From Candidatus Brocadiaceae bacterium (GTDB taxonomy: Bacteria; Planctomycetota; Brocadiia; SM23-32), in the NCBI GenBank assembly GCA_012728835.1, contig JAAYEJ010000067.1, positions 1 to 64,000 of the forward strand: a stretch of DNA of 64,000 nucleotides, read 5' to 3'. Under the pieces are notes generated by a model. It was not told the DNA's origin. It did not search any database and saw nothing but the letters and a program-made list of their open reading frames with translations. Of this stretch, positions 60,213-64,000 are shown in pieces. Made by a program: the position numbers and the translations under genes. Numbering within the stretch: position 1 is the stretch's first letter; each line of letters starts with the position of its first letter.

Positions 60213-61010
60213 ATGGCAGCATCCGACCTCCCCGTGGCGCTCGTCACCGGCGCAGGCCAGGGCATCGGCCGGGGCATCGCCCTCCGACTGGCCGCCGACG
60301 GGTTTTGTGTCGTCGTGAACGACGTGGTGGCCGACCCCTCGAAGACCGATGCCGGCGCCTACGAGGTCAAGGCGAAGATCGAGGCCGCCGGCGGCCGGGC
60401 GGAGGTCTGCCGGGCGGATATCGCGTCCGCCTCCGACCGCCGCACCATGCTCGACTTCCTCGCCGACCGTTTCGGGCGGCTGGACGTGCTCGTCAACAAC
60501 GCCGGCGTGGCGCCCCGGCAGCGCATGGACATCCTGGAAGCGACCGAAGAGAGCTACGACCGCGTGATGGCCATCAACCTGAAGGGCCCGCACTTCCTCA
60601 CGCAGGCCGTCGCGCGACGCATGGTCGAATGGAAGAACGCCGGCGTCGTCGAGCAGCCGCGGATCGCCTTCATCACGTCCGTCAGCGCCTACGCGTCCTC
60701 GCCCAACCGCGCCGAGTACTGCGTGAGCAAGGCCGGCCTGAGCATGGTCGCCAAGCTCTACGCCGACCGGCTGGCCGAGTTCGGCATCCCGGTCATCGAG
60801 ATCCGCCCGGGCATCATCGAGACGCCGATGACGTCCGTCGTGAAGGAGAGGTACGACGCCATGATCGCCGGCGGGCTCCTGCCGACGGCCCGCTGGGGGC
60901 GTCCCGACGACGTGGCGCGCGTTGTGGGCGCCTTCGCGCGCGGCGACCTGGACTACTCCACCGGCCAGGTCATCGAGGTGGGCGGCGGCTTCGGTCTCCG
61001 GAGGCTGTAG
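60213..61010 (+). CDS. Short-chain dehydrogenase/reductase
   Basis: A protein of 265 residues, classical SDR length. The cofactor loop is ALVTGAGQGIGRGIAL; 'VLVNNAGVAPRQRMD' is the NNAG motif; the catalytic Ser is in FITSVSAYAS and Tyr/Lys are in EYCVSKAGLS. It is first in an operon with an FAD oxidoreductase and an Old Yellow Enzyme-like gene. It probably oxidises or reduces a keto group of a substrate that the other two also act on. GGAG lies 7 nt upstream of ATG 60213. Annotation as a 3-ketoacyl-ACP reductase would be over-specific. Confidence 0.9.
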   Translation: MAASDLPVALVTGAGQGIGRGIALRLAADGFCVVVNDVVADPSKTDAGAYEVKAKIEAAGGRAEVCRADIASASDRRTMLDFLADRFGRLDVLVNNAGVAPRQRMDILEATEESYDRVMAINLKGPHFLTQAVARRMVEWKNAGVVEQPRIAFITSVSAYASSPNRAEYCVSKAGLSMVAKLYADRLAEFGIPVIEIRPGIIETPMTSVVKERYDAMIAGGLLPTARWGRPDDVARVVGAFARGDLDYSTGQVIEVGGGFGLRRL

Positions 61011-61014
61011 CCAC

Positions 61015-63072
61015 ATGATCCGACAGGAGACCATCGACTTCGACGGCCTGAGCGTGCCCGTCCGTTCCCTGAACACCGCCGTCATCGGCAGCGGCGCGGC
61101 GGGGCTGGCGTGCGCGGCGCGGCTGTTCCGCCTGATGGAGGAGACGGGTGTGCACCGCCCGCAGGACCAGGTGGCGGTGGTCACGCACGGCATGGGAACG
61201 GGCACCTCGCACAACGCCGGGTCCGACAAGCAGACCTACTACAAGCTCGGCACGGACGCCGCATCCCCGGACACGCCGGCCGAGTTCGCCGCCACGCTGA
61301 CGGCGGGGGGCTGCGCCCATGCCGATCTGGCGCTCGTGGAGGGCCTCAACGCGTTGCGCGCCTTCCATCACCTGGTGGACGCGGGCGTGCCGTTCCCGCA
61401 CAACGCGCGCGGCGGCTTCGTCGGCTACAAGACGGACCACGACCCCAGCCAGCGCGCCACGTCGGCCGGGCCGTGGACATCGCGGTTCATGGTGCGGAAG
61501 CTCGCCGCCGAACTGAAACGCTACGGCGTGCCCGTCCTCGAAGGGCTGCACGTGCTGGCCGTCCTGACCGAGGAGTGCGGCGGCCGCCGCGCGGCTTGCG
61601 GCCTGCTCTGCATCGACCTGACGGCGCAGGACGGGGCCGGCACCGGCCTGACGCTCTTCCGCTGCCGCAACGTCGTCGCCGCCGGCGGAGGGCCGGGGGA
61701 ACTCTACGCCATCTCCGTCTACCCCAGGGGCCAGATGGGGCCCTACGCGGCCCTGTTCGAGGCCGGGGCCGCCGCCGAGAACCTCACGGAGTCGCAGTTC
61801 GGCCTGGCCTCGCTGGATCCCCGCTGGAACCTGTCGGGCACCTACCAGCAGGTCATCCCCCGCTACTACAGCACCGACGCCGACGGCGGGAACGTCCGGG
61901 AGTTCCTGAACCCCTGGTTCGACTCGATGGCGCAACTGGCGACCGCCGTCTTTCTGAAGGGCTACCAGTGGCCGTTCGACCCGGACAAGATCGCCGGGCA
62001 CGGCTCCTCGCTCATCGACGTGCTCGTGCAGCACGAGACGGTGAACCGCGGGCGGCGGGTGTTCATGGACTTCCGCAGCAATCCGGCGGCCACCGACGGG
62101 CTGGAGGCGTTCGACCTGGGCCGCCTGGCGCCTGAGGCGCGGACGTATCTGGAGAGGTCCGGCGCCCTCCAGGCCACGCCCATCGAGCGGCTCGCCCACA
62201 TGAACCAGCCCAGCATCGACCTGTATGCCGAGATGGGCGTCGATCTGCGGCGGGAGCCGCTCGAGGTGGGCGTCTGCCACCAGCACTGCAACGGCGGCTT
62301 TGCGGTGGACACGTGGTGGGAGTCCGGCGTGCCGCACCTGTTCGTCGTCGGCGAACTGGCCGGAACGCACGGCGTCAAGCGACCGGGCGGATCGGCGCTC
62401 AACGCCGGGCAGGTGGGCGCGCTGCGCGCCGCGCAGAGGATCGCGCACGTGTACCACGACGCGGCGCCGGACGCCGACGCCTTCCGCAAGGCGGCCGGGA
62501 AGGCCGTGCGACGCTTCGCCGAGGAGATCGCCCGGACCCGCGCCGGCGGCGGCCTCGACTGCGCGGAGGTGAAGCGCCAGGTGCAGCGCCGCATGACGGA
62601 GCACGCCGGCATGGTGCGCTCGCTGCGCGGCGTGCGCCACGCCCTGGCCGAGGCGCAGGCCCGGTGGCGGGCGATCCGCCGGGAGGGACTCCGCAGCGCC
62701 GGGGGCGGCCCGGTCGAGGCCCTGCAGGTGCGCGAACTGGCCCTGGCGCAGATCGGCTTCCTGGCGGCCGTCGAGGGCCTGCTGGCGCGCGGCGGCGGCT
62801 CGCGCGGTTCGCACCTGGTCGCCGATCCGGCCGGCCGGCAGCCGCATCCGAAGCTGGGCGATGAGTGGCGGTTCGTGCCGGAGAATCCGTCCCTCCGCAG
62901 CGAGGCGCTCGAAGTGGCGTATGATGCCGAGAGCGACGAGTTCCGCACGCGGGCGGTTTCGCTCCGGGAGGCGCCGGCCGAGGAGTTCTGGTTCGAGAAC
63001 ACGTGGGCGGAGTTCCGTCGCGGCGACGTCTTCGCGCGGGACGAAGGCGACCGCCCCCGCCCCTACCGGTGA
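61015..63072 (+). CDS. FAD-dependent oxidoreductase (fumarate reductase/L-aspartate oxidase-like)
   Basis: A protein of 685 residues. The dinucleotide-binding loop is [16 protein letters not shown] (Gly25, Gly27, Gly30). The layout of a large FAD domain, an inserted capping domain and a helical C-terminus ('[20 protein letters not shown]') follows the succinate dehydrogenase/fumarate reductase flavoprotein fold. '[20 protein letters not shown]' is the usual second FAD contact ('GE.aG..G..R..G..L'). It starts 4 nt after the SDR gene. The reaction is unknown; a desaturase or dehydrogenase step is inferred from the partners. Confidence 0.87.
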   Translation: MIRQETIDFDGLSVPVRSLNTAVIGSGAAGLACAARLFRLMEETGVHRPQDQVAVVTHGMGTGTSHNAGSDKQTYYKLGTDAASPDTPAEFAATLTAGGCAHADLALVEGLNALRAFHHLVDAGVPFPHNARGGFVGYKTDHDPSQRATSAGPWTSRFMVRKLAAELKRYGVPVLEGLHVLAVLTEECGGRRAACGLLCIDLTAQDGAGTGLTLFRCRNVVAAGGGPGELYAISVYPRGQMGPYAALFEAGAAAENLTESQFGLASLDPRWNLSGTYQQVIPRYYSTDADGGNVREFLNPWFDSMAQLATAVFLKGYQWPFDPDKIAGHGSSLIDVLVQHETVNRGRRVFMDFRSNPAATDGLEAFDLGRLAPEARTYLERSGALQATPIERLAHMNQPSIDLYAEMGVDLRREPLEVGVCHQHCNGGFAVDTWWESGVPHLFVVGELAGTHGVKRPGGSALNAGQVGALRAAQRIAHVYHDAAPDADAFRKAAGKAVRRFAEEIARTRAGGGLDCAEVKRQVQRRMTEHAGMVRSLRGVRHALAEAQARWRAIRREGLRSAGGGPVEALQVRELALAQIGFLAAVEGLLARGGGSRGSHLVADPAGRQPHPKLGDEWRFVPENPSLRSEALEVAYDAESDEFRTRAVSLREAPAEEFWFENTWAEFRRGDVFARDEGDRPRPYR

Positions 63073-63080
63073 GCGCAGCC

Positions 63081-64000
63081 ATGGCCGACGGGCGCGAGGC
63101 CCCCAAGATCCGACGCGTGGCGTCCCTGACGACGCCGGACGAGTTCCGCCGGCACGTGGCGGGCCTGGGCATCGAACTCCCCCTGGACGACGCGGCGGAG
63201 TCCGGCGACGGCGCCCCGCTGGCACAGCCCTGGCGCCTGCCGAACGGACGCATCATCGGCAACCGCTGGTGCATCCACCCGATGGAGGGGTGGGACTGCG
63301 CGGCCGACGGCCGTCCGACGGAACTCGTGCACCGTCGCTGGCGGCACTTCGGCCGCAGCGGCGCCAAGCTTATCTGGGGCGGCGAGGCGGCGGCCGTGCG
63401 CCATGACGGCCGGGCGAATCCCCGCCAGCTTGTGATCAACGACGACACGGTCGGCGACGTCGCCGCGCTGCGCACGGCCCTCGTGGACGAACACCGCGCG
63501 GCGTACGGCCGCACCGACGACCTGCTGGTCGGCCTGCAGTTGACGCACTCGGGCCGCTTCTGCAAGCCCAACGCCGACGACCGTCCCGAGCCGCGCATCG
63601 CCTGCCATCACCCCGTTCTGGACCGCCGGCTGGGCATCCCGCCCGATGCGCCGGTCCTCTCGGATACCGAGATCGAGGACATCGCTGCGTGCATGGTGCA
63701 TGCGGCGGGGCTGGCCCACAGGGCCGGCTTCGACTTCGTGGACGTCAAGCACTGCCACGGCTACCTGGGCCACGAACTGCTGAGCGCCCGCACCCGGCCC
63801 GGCCCCTTCGGCGGCAGCTTCGAGAACCGCACGCGCTTCCTGCGCCTGGTCGTCGAGGGCATCCGGCGCTCCGTGCCCGACCTGCTGATCGGCGTTCGGT
63901 TCAGCGCCTTCGACACCGTGCCTTTCCACGCCGGCCCGGACGGCACCGGCGTGCCCGATGAGCACCCCCTGCCGTACCCGCATGCGTTCGGCGCCCGCCC
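63081..64000 (+). CDS. NADH:flavin oxidoreductase (Old Yellow Enzyme family), 3' truncated by window
   Basis: 306 residues are visible from ATG 63081; the gene runs off the right edge. The FMN barrel pattern is clear: '[16 protein letters not shown]', '[10 protein letters not shown]' with the catalytic His of the family's Q-x-x-H-x-G-R motif, and '[18 protein letters not shown]' followed by '[11 protein letters not shown]'. It starts 8 nt after the FAD gene and completes the operon seen here. These enzymes reduce C=C bonds next to carbonyls using NAD(P)H. The end and any fused C-terminal domain cannot be seen. Confidence 0.9.
   Translation, partial: MADGREAPKIRRVASLTTPDEFRRHVAGLGIELPLDDAAESGDGAPLAQPWRLPNGRIIGNRWCIHPMEGWDCAADGRPTELVHRRWRHFGRSGAKLIWGGEAAAVRHDGRANPRQLVINDDTVGDVAALRTALVDEHRAAYGRTDDLLVGLQLTHSGRFCKPNADDRPEPRIACHHPVLDRRLGIPPDAPVLSDTEIEDIAACMVHAAGLAHRAGFDFVDVKHCHGYLGHELLSARTRPGPFGGSFENRTRFLRLVVEGIRRSVPDLLIGVRFSAFDTVPFHAGPDGTGVPDEHPLPYPHAFGAR

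Noticed and set aside
1-64000. tRNA, rRNA, riboswitch or IS element
   Set aside because: No cloverleaf, rRNA core, transposase or terminal inverted repeat was recognised in the gaps. Reading by eye could miss a short RNA; a covariance-model scan would be decisive.

Overview
The window is GC-rich, densely coded bacterial chromosome with no rRNA, tRNA, CRISPR array or insertion sequence that I can see. The gene set points to a Gram-negative bacterium of the PVC superphylum or a related lineage (Planctomycetota, Lentisphaerota or Hydrogenedentota-like). It includes a Kdo transferase (LPS), a type I sulfatase beside sugar-phosphate isomerase-like and Gfo/Idh genes, a UroD-like methyltransferase, LamG-bearing pseudopilins, a membrane-anchored Ser/Thr kinase with a GYF_2-like segment, and a small conserved protein of planctomycete type. 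The phylum is inference; no marker gene settles it.

Layout. 1-2314: tail of a probable dehydrogenase, then a GHL6-like glycoside hydrolase. 2341-12766 (minus): a six-gene type II secretion/type IV pilus-like operon, read from gspF (12766) through a GspG-like major pseudopilin, a GspH-like protein with a LamG insertion, a 1518-residue GspK-like protein, GspJ-like and GspI-like proteins. Its promoter (12881-12909) lies just downstream of a seven-fold decamer array and a 62-bp tandem duplication. 13136-14957 (minus): overlapping UDP-glucuronate decarboxylase and thymidylate synthase genes. 15196-17286: ADP-forming acyl-CoA synthetase. 17310-20306 (minus): coiled-coil lipoprotein, uppP, CPBP protease.

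20495-25220 (minus): a catabolic operon of sulfatase, sugar isomerase, Gfo/Idh oxidoreductase, lipoprotein esterase and flavoprotein. It diverges from 25447-31289 (isomerase, GH2-like protein, Eis-like acetyltransferase). 31570-36321: a secreted LamG-glycoside hydrolase and two amidohydrolases. 36325-39784 (minus): DegT aminotransferase, UroD-like protein and carbon-nitrogen hydrolase. 39895-41613 (minus): a small kinase and a triple-Xre regulator whose own -10 box sits at the centre of an inverted repeat. 41935-46203: an M16 protease converging on a DUF401 membrane protein. 46368-48156: small protein and Ser/Thr kinase. 48602-51521: an aldo/keto reductase-ferredoxin-CBM9 fusion and prepilin peptidase. 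51691-54524: prs and argS; then a HAD protein and waaA. 56759-60096: pilT, lipoprotein, nnrE, deoxyribosyltransferase, small membrane protein. 60213-64000: SDR, FAD oxidoreductase and a truncated Old Yellow Enzyme gene.

How it works together. Three parts of one pilus/secretion apparatus are scattered over the window: the pseudopilin operon, the prepilin peptidase and PilT. The middle third looks like uptake and breakdown of sulfated or modified glycans plus oxidation of the released sugars. The last third is mostly housekeeping. Sigma70-type promoters with a 17-nt spacer can be read upstream of most first genes. The observation I rate highest is a roughly 55-residue module (E-W-x-x-Y ... R-G-x-x-G-T ... 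A-H-x-x-G-x-x-V) occurring six times across four of the five pseudopilins of the operon.
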